Position numbers and translations under genes: made by a program. From NCBI RefSeq assembly GCF_051622035.1, contig NC_135365.1:29202001-29266000 (forward strand): a stretch of 64,000 bases of DNA, in the 5' to 3' direction. The stretch is from Arctopsyche grandis (taxonomy: Eukaryota; Arthropoda; Insecta; Trichoptera; Hydropsychidae). Positions 30,453 through 41,348 of the stretch are shown here, piece after piece (the first letter of the stretch is position 1; each line of letters starts with the position of its first letter). The notes under the pieces were generated by a model. It saw nothing but the letters and a program-made list of their open reading frames with translations. It ran no database searches and was not told the origin of the DNA.

Positions 30453-31223
30453 TGTAGGAATCCCAATCGAAACACCTATTCCAACGGAGGATACATTTCC
30501 CACGCTCAACCATTGACGTTGTGGCGGCTCACTATACGACATGGTCGAGTTTGGTTACCTTCCTGCGAGTGGGGACCAACTCGGCTGGGTTTGGAGAGTG
30601 CTACTCACTCTGCCTTCAGCTGTCATATAATAAACACGTGCATCAACATGCCAATCGTCTCATTCGTTCATCCCCCATAACGTCATCTCGAGTCAAGAAA
30701 CTTCCACCCTAACAAATCAAGTGGAATGAAGACCGCCTGCATCCATTTAAGTGCAGCTGTACAAACAACGGCTACATTGTAACCCATTGAACAAACATCC
30801 AGACTCCCTGATACAAAGGGTGTAAAAACTAAATCAAGTGGAACGACGCCACATATTCGAGAATGTTCCACCTAACAAATCAAACAGAACGAACCGCATT
30901 CCTTACACACGAGCCGCATACAGCGGACCACTATATACTGCCAGCAGCAGACCATGCTGCATCAACGACCAGTCAGCTAGAAGCAGCCGACCAGTAACAG
31001 AGCCAGACTTACTCAACCTGCAACAACCAACATGGAAAAACCACTCCAGAACTCAGTCAAATTCAACCGCTTCGAGAACTTCCAGAACATACCCGCTTCA
31101 TCAACATAACCTTTTATACACTTGTATACCCGAACTATATAATAAAAAATATTTATTCCAACAAAACACAACCGTGTTTCGTTAGGACGGGATACGGTAA
31201 ACATGCACTACCCCCCGCCTACA
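30453..31223 (+). mobile_element. Solo LTR (TGTAGGAATCCC...CGCCTACA)
   Basis: 771 bp with TG...CA ends and 4-bp duplicates ACCT at 30449-30452 and 31224-31227. Distantly related to family B by its first nine bases. AATAAAAAATATTTATT near the 3' end is a likely poly(A) region. It carries a nested 160-bp LTR-like element at 30520. Confidence 0.85.
30520..30679 (+). mobile_element. 160-bp LTR-like mini-element, copy 1
   Basis: Starts TGTGGCGGCTCACTATA and ends TTCATCCCCCATA, flanked by ACGT on both sides (30516-30519, 30680-30683). It contains AATAAACACG. The same unit at 32377-32537 has a different 4-bp duplicate. Four-base duplications with a TG start suggest an LTR, but 160 bp is unusually short. 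Confidence 0.75.
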
Positions 31224-31368
31224 ACCTGATCTCATTGTTGAAACGGTTTCTCCATAAAAATTGGCAAAAACCATCCTTCCCCACTATGTCACCGATATCT
31301 GAATTTGATTTATGTACAATATGTAAAAATGTATATATTTAATCTATAGATGTCTCTATGGATTAATT

Positions 31369-31829
31369 TATAGGGCGGGTGATGGGTTTCGACCGTTTGC
31401 CGGCCTATGGCGACTCAGTTGAGTTTTAAAGAGGATCTTTATTTATTGCTCGATTAATACAAGTGTTGTATGTACGACGAAGTAGGTAGTTGCTTCGGAG
31501 GAATGAGCCATTGGCATCTGGGGACGATGCGCTGGTTTATATAGTCGTTGATTGTGCAACGCGTAGCTCGGCTGGTGAGATTACGTTCTTGAATATTCCT
31601 ACGGGGTCGAGGTCTTCCTTTGTGCGCTGGGTTTGGCACGTAGTTAGTTGGTTCCGCGGGGGTTCCCGTGTACTCGTGATTGCGTATCTGGAGCGAGTTT
31701 ATGGTGTCTTTGCCCTAGTTCGAACGAAGGTACTTCGGTACTTAAGTACCGAAGTACCTTCGAAAATAGGTGACCGAGTTGATCATCGACCGAGTTTCGC
31801 AATAGAACAAGTTGTGCTATATTCCTACA
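31369..31829 (-). mobile_element. Solo LTR, family B, with 38-bp palindrome
   Basis: The minus strand starts TGTAGGAATATAGCACAAC and ends CACCCGCCCTATA, with 4-bp duplicates AATT at 31365-31368 and 31830-31833. AATAAATAAAGATCC near the 3' end resembles a poly(A) region. It contains a perfect 38-bp palindrome at 31725-31762. Confidence 0.85.
31725..31762. repeat. Perfect 38-bp palindrome
   Basis: Every base from 31725 to 31743 pairs with 31744 to 31762, centred on CTTAAG. It could form a cruciform in DNA or a 19-bp hairpin in LTR RNA. The other family B copies in this window lack the full palindrome. Confidence 0.95.
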
Positions 31830-32260
31830 AATTCATTAAATAATTAATAGTGTAACGCGACGTTCTCCCGACTGTCCTTCAGTTGGTAGCGGTAGTAATA
31901 CTTAGGGTGGCACCCGTGACTTTACCGCGCCAACGAGCCTGCTCATCTCGAGCGCTTTGAGATTAGCTCTCTTACCCGCCAACCACCACCGAGGAAGGAT
32001 CTCTCCTGTGCACGTCTCCCGGGGAGACGGGGCCCAGAGATCCGCCATCTTGCTGAAGAACCGCTGTGAGGTCGAGTGCAGCATCACTCCCTCCCAAGAG
32101 TTCCAGCCAACGTCCTCGTATTGCTCACGCCGTTTCCAGAGAAACATCAGACGCGAGTGGAGCGGCTCGGATTGCAGAGCCAGCGGTCCCGACCACGAGG
32201 AAGCTGTTATCAATTAGACGATTTGCAGTGAGGAACCTCCCCGACTATTTAAACTGTAAC

Positions 32261-32653
32261 CAGTGGCGGCTCGTCTATATGGACTGCAGGGCTACAGCCC
32301 TCCCAGAATAGTACAAATGCATACTATTTTTGCCGTCCATATGGGCTGCAGGGCTACAGACCTCCCAGTATAGTACTATGGGGGATGAACGAATGAGACG
32401 ACTGGCATGTTAATGCACGTGTTTTATTTATGACAGCCGAAGGCAGAGTGAGGTGGCTAGCTCCGAACATAATCGAGTTGGTCCCTACTCGCAGGAAGGT
32501 GACCAAACTCGACCATGCCATATAGCGAGCCGCCACAGTACATATGCATGCTATTTTTGTCTGCATTTGATCACCGGTATGGTCAACGAGCTACTACAGC
32601 CTGATTAATCTCTGCAGCGCCCCCCCTCTATGAATTCTCACGAGCCGCCACTG
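32261..32653. mobile_element. hAT-type MITE, nested copy
   Basis: Ends are CAGTGGCGGCTCGT and ACGAGCCGCCACTG, with an 8-bp duplicate ACTGTAAC at 32253-32260 and 32654-32661. It is inserted in LTR family C and is itself split by the mini-element 32377-32537. Confidence 0.92.
32377..32537 (-). mobile_element. 160-bp LTR-like mini-element, copy 2
   Basis: The minus strand starts TGTGGCGGCTCGCTATATGG and ends CATCCCCCATA (161 bp), flanked by GTAC on both sides (32373-32376, 32538-32541). It is the innermost of four nested insertions. A truncated relative lies inside the MITE at 3371-3687. Confidence 0.78.
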
Positions 32654-33165
32654 ACTGTAACCCAAGGTTAGTTCACATTTCCCTATAACCCGACCCTGGA
32701 AGAGCGACGTATCCGCCCTCTGGATCTCCCACCACGAGATCAGTCTAAGCGCACGTAAAACCGTTCGTTACAATAGTTAATTTCGTGGTCTTCAGCATTT
32801 TGAAATTCAGCGATTTATTTATTTATTTATATATATTTTAGCTATCAAGCTAATTTAAAAATACATCTTAATTATTATACTTAACTCTAAAATTTATAAT
32901 TAATTTATATGTACTGTCCCTCACAGAGGTGTCTCTTCGCACCTCGCAGGAATGCATCCATGTAATAAAAAATGCTGCAATCTTTGTAATTGGCTAGGAA
33001 GATGCATTGGGGTTTTCCTGTTAGGCTTTCCTTGTGTACATCTATGCAAATAAAATAAAATAAAATGTATACCCACTAAAACAAATGTATTTTTGTTAAC
33101 ATTTAAGATATCTGGCAACACTGTAATTGGTGCTGTCATTTTAGTTGATAAATAACCTCAAAGGC

Positions 33166-36100
33166 ATGTGGTGGAGACAAGTTTTGGTGCGGGTGGGGGC
33201 GGGTTTGGAGTCACAATCCTCTCGATTGCCCCAATCTTTGAGTTATTCTCGTTTCGCCGCTCGCCATCCGACCAAAATCATAATGCCCACTGCCAAAATT
33301 GGTCTCAAAGAAGAAAAGATCATCGAGCTGGATCGAAGCGGAATGCCCAAGCCACGCGTAGCTAAAAATGTTGAAACAAGAACTAAAAAACCATACTTCG
33401 CTAGTAGAACAGACAATGACGTCATCACACCTAGCGACGAACCAGGCGAAGACGTTGGCTCGGATTTTCATGACGTTTCTGTCGCTGAAACCCAAACTAC
33501 TGCGAGAAATAACTTAAACATATACGACAGAAAGAAAAGGATTGGATTTAATTCGAGGGGGGGCACACAAATACTAGGAACCGAAAAGGATAATGTATTC
33601 GATTCCGACGGAAATGTAATCTACGTCAAACTCAAGGACGAGGATAGTAATATTTCGTAAGTATTTTTACTTTATCTATGTGCGTACTAACAATAGATGA
33701 AGTTTTGTTTTTACTCATTGCATCGTCTAATATTATTCCTTATGGAAAGCCATCTCAACAATTTTTCAATGAACTCAGTTATCACAAGGCTCATTTCATC
33801 AAAGTATAGATTCAAATTTGTAATATTGTCAATAATATTAATTTAAAACAAATACAAACTTTTAACACGCATTACACAAGTTTTTACTCAAAAATTTACA
33901 CATACGCATTCCGAATTATACATTTGTAAATTAAATCTTCACCGTATTTTTAGCAACTTGATGGTTTCATTGAAATCCAAGAAAGATCGCGCTCGATGCG
34001 GCTACTTCATGGTCGAAGGTTGGCGCATGGTAGTGGATGGCTTACAAGCGAAAGCTAAACTAAGAACGGTTATATTTTCCGACAAGAGCCAACTCGAGAA
34101 GATAAAGCTGTTGCTGCCGCAACACGGCGTGCGTATGCTTAAAATTCCATACAAAGAAATCCAAATGTGGTCCAGTCTTGACACTTCTCCCGGAGTCATC
34201 GGTATATGTTCACATGATATGCTTGCATGTCGATAATTATTATAATAATAATAAACCTGACTTATCTGCATGTTTACATCTCATTCCAGGTGTATTCGAA
34301 ACGCCCAAGCCTTCTCAGAATCTTATATCGTCAGAAGATTTATCGATAAACATAATTTGTGATAACATCCGGGAACCTGGAAATCTTGGATCAATTTTGA
34401 GGATGGCTGATGGAGTCGGATGTAGAAATGTTCTCTTAACGACTGGTAAAATAATATTTGTCACAAAGTAACTTTTAATTTGGTTATGGACTCTTACAGT
34501 TGTTAATCAACTGATGAAGAGTATATGTAAAATGACATGCGGTTTTTCAATCTGTTAAATTGGATTCAAACCAAGCTAAATCTGGCATACATATGTAGTT
34601 GCACAATTGACATAAGTAGTAGATGACTAGTTGATGATTTATATGTTTTCTTAATTGATAGTTGTATTTTGAATGTGTGTAGAAACGTACACATGCTTAT
34701 ATACTTTGCTTTCTTCTACATTGCCTCATAATAAGATGGAACTCCAAATTAATTTTAATTTAGTTTATATTACATACTAGTGGTTTTACCCGGCTTCGCT
34801 CAGTATTTGTAATATAAACCGCTTAAACATGGCTAATCTAATTGTAAACATTAATTTGTTTTTTATTAAATTTATTTGAATCTGGAACTGAAACAGGAAT
34901 CCGGATCCGGAACTGAAAAGGTAATCCGAATCCGGAACTGAAAAAGGAATCCGAATACAGAACTGAAAAAGAAATCCTGATCTGGAACTGAAAAAAGAAC
35001 CTGGATCCGGAACCGAAAAAGGAATCGGGATCCGGAACTGAAGCAGGAATCCTGGTTTTACCCGGCTTCGCTCGGTATTTGTAATATAAACCGCTTAAAC
35101 ATGGCTAATCTAATTGTAAACATTAATTTGTTTTTTATTAAATTTATTTGAATCTGGAACTGAAACAGGAATCCGAATACAGAACTGAAGAAGAAATCCT
35201 GATCTGGAACTGAAAAAAGAACCTGGATCCGGAACCGAAACAGGAATCGGGATCCAGAACTGAAACAGGAATCCTGGTTTTACCCGGCTTCGCTCGGTAT
35301 TTGTAATATAAACCGCTTAAACATGGCTAATCTAATTGTAAACATTAATTTGTTTTTTATTAAATTTATTTGAATCTGAAACTGAAACATGTATCCGGAT
35401 CCGAAACTGAAAAGGTAGTCCGAATCCGAAACTGAAAAAGGAATCCGAATTCAGAACTGAAAAAGAAATCCTGATCTGGAACTGAAAAAAGAACCTGGAT
35501 CCCGAACCGAAACAGGAATCGGGATCCGGAACTGAAACAGGAATCCTGAACCAGAACTGAAAAATTAATCTGGATCCGGAATCCAATAGATATCGTCGTC
35601 ATAGAAAATTAAATTTTTTCGATAGCGTCTCGGATTTTTTGAACCAAAACTTAGATATATTGCTGTCGGTTCCCTCATCACTGAGGATCGTGACTATGAT
35701 GTGCGGTCAACCAGCTGCCTCCATTCAGTTCTAAATTCGGCCAGGCGAAGACTTGCTACCGTGGAAGCGCCCGTCGCTGCAGATACTTGGTCAGTCCAGC
35801 GTGCGGGGGATCTGCCTCTGGCTCTTCTGCCTTCGACGCTACCAACCACAACCAACCGCTCCAGGCTCTCCTCACCTCTTCGTGCAATGTGGCCGAAGAA
35901 CTGCAATATACGTTTCAGGCATATTGTTGACAATCTATCCTTGATTTTCAATTCTTCAAGAATAGACACATTCGTGCGTTTGTCGGTCCAAGGCACGCGC
36001 AGTAGCCGTCTCCAGGACCACATCTCGAAGGCATCGATTCTCCGTCTATCCGCCGCCTTCATGGTCCACGTCTCGACACCATAAAGGCAGACAGAAAAAA

Positions 36101-38096
36101 CGAGACTCTTCACGAGACGGATTTTGACAGCAGTTGTAATGGCTCTATTATTCCAAATCTTCGTTAGTTGTGACATTGCCGATTTTGCTAATGTAATCCG
36201 GCGCCGTATTTCCAATTCGCTGCCGCCGTTGTTAGATATGAGTGACCCCAGATAGACAAAATTATCAACCACATCTATACCGTTTAAAGCTGAGTTGTTG
36301 TTTTGCAGCTGTTGGTGACGGTCAATTATCATAATTTTTGTTTTGGGGCGGTTTATCTGGAGGCCAAGCACATTACTCTCTGTCTCAACACGACGGATCA
36401 GTTCGGCCATTTCTTCATGATTATTAGCTATGAGCGTTGTGTCATCCGCATACCGAAGATTGGATAGTTTTTTTCCACCAATGGACACTCCACCCTTCCA
36501 ACCATCCAGTGCTCTACGCATTATATACTCTCCATATATATTAAATAGGTCTGGAGATAATATACACCCTTGCCTTACTCCACGTTGTACTCGAAAATTT
36601 GTCGAGTTTAGCGAATTGATTCGAACTACTGCATTGTTATCATTATACAAGTTATGTATTATCTTTACAAGATGCATGGGGACTCCCATGTCCAGTAGAA
36701 CTTTCCACAGATAGTCCCAGTTCACAAAGTCAAAAGCTTTTTTATAGTCTATAAAACAAAGAACGGCTGGAGTTTGAAACTCCCGACATTTTTCAATGAG
36801 TTGACGTATATTCAGTATTTGTTCCCTCGTCCCTTTGCCTTTTACAAACCCTGCTTGTTCGTTCGGTATTTGCCATCCAAGGTAACTGCTCAAACGATCT
36901 TTAATTATATACAGCAATACTTTACTAGAGTGCGATATTAAGGCTAAGGTCCTGTAATTCTCGCATTTTTTTGTAGATCCTTTCTTGTGTAAGGGAATGA
37001 ATATTGAATTGACCCAATCTTTCGGCCATACTCCGTTTACCCAGATCTTGTTGCACATATTACATAGCGCCTTTATCGCAGTTTCAAAAACTTAGATACA
37101 TACATACAAAGTCTCTTTCGAAATTATATATTAGATGTATGTTAGGTTAGGTTTAGATATGTATTTCATTATATGCCAATAAATATATATACACCTGTTC
37201 ATTTTCCTTCTATATTGTCTTAAATGGTAAGACTCATAAATTAATTAAAAATGAATAAGTTTATTTGTTACATGGCTTGTTTTGGGTCCTTCTACCCTTC
37301 AAATAATAAAATAAAAATACCATAAGTTGAAGGAAGTGGCCTTCGTTTCTCTAGATATAATGCCATATCCAAATTGGTTTTGAATGTTTATTTGAATTTC
37401 ACATATGTTACGTTTTAGGTTGTGTCGATTTATGGGAGTCGAAGGTTTTGCGCAGTGCAGCCGGTGCCCATTTCCGTTTACAAATACAAAACGAATTAAC
37501 GTGGAGCGAAATTGTCGATCTAGTATCGGAGAAGAGCAAAATTTTCCTAGCCGACAACAAACTTTGCAAGCAAGACGAGGGAGTGATGCAGAAATTAAGA
37601 AACCCGTTTACATTCAAGGACCGAATCAAATCAAAAATGTCTTTAATTGACGATCTCGAGAGCGTCGTAAACAAGGATGCTATTCCCATGCTGCCGTACT
37701 ATGATGTGGATTTCAGTCAGCTGCAATCAATTTCTTTAATAGTCGGAGGAGAGACTGAAGGAATTAGCGACGAGTGCTATAAGTAAGATTTACAATGCTG
37801 CTTTATAGTGACTGACACATTTCAGTATTGTTTGACTGTAAAATTAACATTCTGAAGTGTGTCATGTCATTTGGTTTGTTTGTAAACTCTGGATGCTAAT
37901 GTATTAATGGATTTTCAGGTTTACCAAATTGAAAGGGGGCACTCGTATAAACATACCGTTGAAAAGTGGCGTGGAAAGTCTTAACTCTGGCATGGCCTTA
38001 GCCGTGATAATGTTCGAAATTAAAAGGCAATTTGTAAAAGCTGCGGCTAATTCAGACTCGGAAGACGAAAATCATTTGAAAATAAGAGCTGTTTAA
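33166..38096 (+). CDS. MRM3: Mitochondrial rRNA 2'-O-methyltransferase 3 (SpoU/TrmH family), five exons, complete
   Basis: SAM-dependent enzyme; the human family member methylates a guanosine ribose in the mitochondrial large-subunit rRNA. Exons 33166-33656, 33954-34201, 34290-34445, 37419-37782 and 37919-38096 join in consistent phases into 478 residues. The N-terminus (MWWRQVLVRVGAGLES, then Arg/Ser-rich to about residue 40) looks like a mitochondrial targeting peptide. Substrate-binding-type domain: KKDRARCGYFMVEGWRMV. SPOUT motif 1 is DNIREPGNLGSILRMADGVG (Asn272), motif 2 SLIVGGETEGIS, motif 3 INIPLKSGVESLNSGMA. Length is close to family norm. ATG 33166 is the first in-frame ATG; the open frame extends only seven codons further upstream. 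Intron 3 (2.97 kb) contains a Helitron and a LINE. Poly(A) signal AATAAA at 38392. Confidence 0.95.
34876..35585. repeat. About 20-bp minisatellite (GGAACTGAAAMAGGAATCC)
   Basis: Units like GGAACTGAAAAAGGAATCCG repeat in three blocks (about 34876-35052, 35153-35275 and 35376-35585) between copies of the Helitron 3' end. The array gives long unspliced frames of F-Q-F-R-I type on the minus strand, which are artefacts. Confidence 0.85.
35658..37086 (-). mobile_element. 5'-truncated LINE with intact RT C-terminal ORF
   Basis: ORF 37058-35694 (454 codons, uninterrupted) encodes a non-LTR reverse transcriptase lacking the endonuclease and N-terminal part. Visible: PLHKKGSTKKCENYR (fingers), FIDYKKAFDFV (motif A), GVRQGCILSPDLF (motif B), RYADDTTLIA (catalytic YADD), YGVETWTM, GHIARR and GRSPARW (C-terminal region). 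It is flanked by the 12-bp duplicate AAAACTTAGATA (35646-35657, 37087-37098), showing insertion by target-primed reverse transcription with 5' truncation. It resembles insect RTE-like endonuclease-RT families. It lies antisense in MRM3 intron 3. Confidence 0.9.
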
Positions 38097-38391
38097 TGGT
38101 GGCGTATGTAATATTTCCATGCGATGTATATTTACATATTGTGTATTGGCCTTTCAATGGATTTCAAGATGTGATCTTCCGGACTACGTAGAAGCATAAA
38201 TTTAAACTGGATAATATTAAGTTCGCGTGCCTCGGAATCTCAGTAATTTCTCGTTGGTTGAACTGACATTTGATGTTTATGTTTGGTTGATGAGATGATG
38301 TCCTCAATGAGATGACAGTGAATCCAATTGTCCTATATTTAGTTAAATAAGATTATTATTATATGTATATTAAGATATGTATGTATGTACA

Positions 38392-38397
38392 ATAAAT
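38392..38397 (+). terminator. Poly(A) signal of MRM3
   Basis: AATAAA about 300 bases after the MRM3 stop codon, with a second candidate at about 38406. Use is inferred. Confidence 0.5.
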
Positions 38398-38659
38398 TTT
38401 TATTAAAATAAAACTGTTTGTAAAATTTGGCTTTTTTTATTTTTATGCAATAAATAATTTCACTTGGTTTTTAATGAATAAAACATATTTTGTTCTTTAT
38501 TTTTTAACTTGATGTGAGTGATGATTACAAGCTTTCAACACAAAATGGAACTTTTAACTAGTCCGTTCATAATATATATGTCACAGTGACATTATGTATA
38601 CTTCAAGTGAATATATATTTTCACTGACGTTTCAGTGAATCGTAACCAGTTACATTTTT

Positions 38660-38940
38660 TTAGGGTTGGTTTTGTTCATTTATGATTAGATTGTTAGAGT
38701 TGGTATTATTTAAGGGTTAGGATAGGTTAGGTTAAGTAAGGGCTGGCTCTATTCATTTAAGATTGGGTTATTAGTAGAGACCGGAATCTGAAGGGGCTGT
38801 TTATTGTTCAAAGATTGTAAATGCATTGTTAAAGGTTTGCCGAACCTTTTTTACAAAGGATTTACAACAATGGAACAATAGGCGGCGCGTTTCCGGCCCC
38901 TTCAGATTCCGACCTCTAGTTATTAGGGTCAAATTTATAG
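38660..38940. mobile_element. Half of a TTAGG-carrying foldback element
   Basis: TAGGATAGGTTAGGTTAAGT, then GGCTCTATTCATTTAAGATT, match one inverted arm of the elements at 9389 and 59655. The other arm and both ends are missing. The arm is interrupted by the MITE at 38775. Confidence 0.7.
38775..38918. mobile_element. 144-bp hAT MITE with 8-bp TSD
   Basis: Ends TAGAGACCGGAATCTGAAGG and, reversed, TAGAGGTCGGAATCTGAAGG. The 8-bp duplicate GTTATTAG is perfect (38767-38774, 38919-38926). TAGAG ends plus an 8-bp duplication are typical of hAT. Inserted into the foldback arm. Confidence 0.9.
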
Positions 38941-39853
38941 AGTTAAAAGTTGTAAATTCATTGTTTGATAACATTTTCACTGCTTGAATTGGTAAAAATA
39001 TATTTTCACTAGTGAAAATACATTTTCACTTGAAATATGCTTTCACTGTAACATCTACATATGCAGTGGAAATCGTTAAGCATGAAACTACGTAGGGGTA
39101 TATATAATATACAAAAATATTTTTTCGTGATGAAAGAATTGAGCGTTAATAAAAAAATGCAAAAAATCTAATCCCTAGCAACTAATTAAAAGGCGTTTTT
39201 GTCAATGATAGTTTCCCTAATCACTCGAGCATTCCAAATAGCAATGAAATTGTACGTTTGTATTCAATTTGCACCATTCAACTACCAAATACCAATAATA
39301 ATCTCATTGGTATCAAGTAAAACCACCACTCGCTAAAATATCAACGGGCACAACACTAGCTGTTTATGTATGTACATGCTTCAGAATGTACATAATCCGC
39401 TATGTAAAATTCGGTAAATGGGCTACATCCCAAATGTGAATCGCTACCAGGATAACCGCCGCTACGAAAATCGTTCGCACGGTTCCTGTCGCACGAAAAT
39501 TCCTCGCACAGGAAAATTGAAGTACAGAAAACTGCCCAAATATTGCTCAACAAATGCTTTTTTGTACGAGATTTAGGCAGTTTTATGATCATTGTATCGT
39601 CTTAATATCGATTGGACCGAGACCTGTCTGGTCTGAGCTTTGTCCCTGTCACTGATTGCCGTATTTAGCATTTATTAATAAAAGAATATGCACTGAATAA
39701 AAATAAAAAATAAAAGAAAACGACAATTTGGTATATATTTTTTTTAATCCGAGTAAAAGAAAGTAAGATTAAACAATAGAGGAATTCCTAATAAGATGAG
39801 ATACAGGCATAGAGGATTTTCGGTCAAAAGCATATTTTAGAAGTGGCCAAAAG

Positions 39854-40883
39854 CAGGGCTGGCAAACCTATGACACGCGTGCCAGAGGTTGAACGTTTGA
39901 AAATTTTGATGGCACGCGAAATATTTATCTTTTTATATTCAATGGAGTACAAAACCAAATTGTCTTTATCTAATTACTAAACTAGTGAAACCTAATAGCT
40001 CGATTTTTAAGCTAGCAAAACTGCTCGCAATACGAGTCTATGACTGGAGTAGGAAAATAGTTTTATTGGTTTATTTACTAATCACTTCTGGGTTGGACAA
40101 TCACTTATGAGTTTTCATTGCAAGATATTATGATCCTTGTAACAAAAGTAGTAAATTTTATATCCACCCACGAATTAAAGAAACGACAATTTTTAGATTT
40201 ACTAAAAGAAGTAAACTCGGTGCACAATGGGTAAATTCGTTCTTTCTTCAAAGTACGAATTTACACATTTATTTTGGAAAAGTTTTATCGATTATGTTGA
40301 TGAAATAAGGCTCTTCTATATTTTTTAATAAATGAAATTCAAAATTATCATCAATTAGGTATCGAAATTAATGTTGTTTTTTTTTCGATTTATGTCTATT
40401 TAAACGAATTGAATATAAAAAGTTGCAAGGTATTTAATTTATAACGTAAAAAAAGCAATAATCGCGATATATATAATGTACATATATACTTATGTATCTA
40501 TCAAAATTTTATCTAGATTGAGACGTTGTGTCGTTGAACTCTCAATTTAGACATTTTTGAGTGGCTGAATTTCGACAATATAGAAATGCAACTTATCGAT
40601 TTATTTATTTAAAGTTTGGACCATTGTAGCATCACAGGAATTCTTAATACGCCACAATGGTCTAAAATATAACAGAAAAGAAAAGAAAAGAATCTCTAAT
40701 TGATCTCTAATCCAGTTCTATCTGGAAACAAAAGTTTTTTCGATTTAAGAAATGACATGTAAATAATTGAAAATGATCGATTATCGAAAGTAGTTAAAAA
40801 AATCGCAGAAGAAGAAATACCAAAAACTTGGAATAGCATTCCAGAAATTTGGCACGCTCCCGTAAAAAGGTTAGCTACCCCTG
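39854..40883. mobile_element. Degraded hAT element (CAGGGNTGGC ends)
   Basis: The left end CAGGGCTGGCAAACC and reversed right end CAGGGGTAGCTAACC resemble the classic hAT terminus. The flanks GCCAAAAG (39846-39853) and GCCTAAAG (40884-40891) are a one-mismatch 8-bp duplicate. The 1.03-kb interior has no intact transposase frame. Confidence 0.78.
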
Positions 40884-41029
40884 GCCTAAAGGTTAGACTG
40901 CACTAAGCCGCACTACACTGCAGCGACGCAGCGCGACTCAATGTTGTTTTTATGGAATTGTATGAGATAGTAGAACGCACTACGATTGGCGCGACACTGC
41001 GCGTCAAAGTACAATGACAGTGATCAGAT

Positions 41030-41186
41030 AAAATTGGCAAACTCTGACAAGAAACGATCGACTTGGATCGACAAATATCCAAGTCTAACCAGCAGTATTA
41101 AAGATTAGCCCGGGATCAAACCCAATAATCTTTTGATGCTAAACATAAACGCAACCACTGAACCATACTGCTGGCTAAGATGAAGA
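41030..41186 (-). mobile_element. SINE family 1, head only
   Basis: On the minus strand, AGCCAGCAGTATGGTTCAGT leads into A box TGGTTCAGTGG (plus 41155-41165) and B box GGTTTGATCCC (41112-41122), ideal RNA polymerase III promoter boxes. The copy stops at GTTTGCCAATTTT; body and tail are missing. Confidence 0.82.
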
Positions 41187-41348
41187 CAAAAAGTTAAAAT
41201 AGCAAAACTGCTAAAAATAAAAACAGGTAAGGCGAAAGGGGTCTACCTCACGGCACCGAAAGTCAAAAGATCGAAAATCGGAAGATCTTAAGTCGAAAGA
41301 TCAAAAAAAGGGTACATGGTAAACGATACTATGTATTATAATATATAT

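Larger units (their letters stand above)
31851..32772 (+). mobile_element. Solo LTR, family C, with nested hAT MITE
   Basis: Starts TGTAACGCGACGTTCTCCCG and ends AAACCGTTCGTTACA, flanked by ATAG on both sides (31847-31850, 32773-32776). Without the nested hAT insertion the LTR is about 520 bp. It is GC-rich compared with its surroundings. Confidence 0.87.
30306..33067 (+). mobile_element. SINE family 1 copy split by three solo LTRs
   Basis: SINE pieces 30306-30452, 31224-31368, 31830-31850 and 32773-33067 together follow, in order, the uninterrupted copy at 24660-24215: tRNA head with GGTTCGATCCC, body ATTTATGTACAATATGTAAA, ATTCAGCGATTTAT, and tail GGCTAGGAAGATGCATTGGG ending in AAATAAAATAAAATAAA. 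Each gap is exactly one LTR with its own 4-bp duplicate (ACCT, AATT, ATAG). It fills most of the space between the divergent DEPDC5 and MRM3 genes. Confidence 0.9.
34777..37135 (-). mobile_element. Non-autonomous Helitron with triplicated 3' region
   Basis: On the minus strand the element starts A|TCTAATATATAATTTCGAAA and ends GAAGCCGGGTAAAACCACTAG|T: a 5' TC, 3' CTAG and insertion between A and T, all Helitron hallmarks. The 3'-terminal segment (GGTTTTACCCGGCTTCGCTC and following, plus strand) occurs three times, at 34781, 35050 and 35275. Each is followed by a minisatellite of GAATCCGGATCCGGAACTGA-like units. A LINE insertion occupies 35658-37086. Confidence 0.82.

Noticed and set aside
31850-32230. 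GC-rich ORFs as a 5' exon of MRM3 or DEPDC5
   Set aside because: They lie wholly inside a solo LTR with its own target duplicates, and both genes have plausible start codons without them.
35332-35602. Phe/Gln/Ser-rich repetitive ORFs
   Set aside because: Frames of the GGAACTGAAA minisatellite in the Helitron; no coding signature.
41100-41180. tRNA gene
   Set aside because: A and B boxes are present, but no cloverleaf could be folded, and the head continues into a SINE body in other copies.
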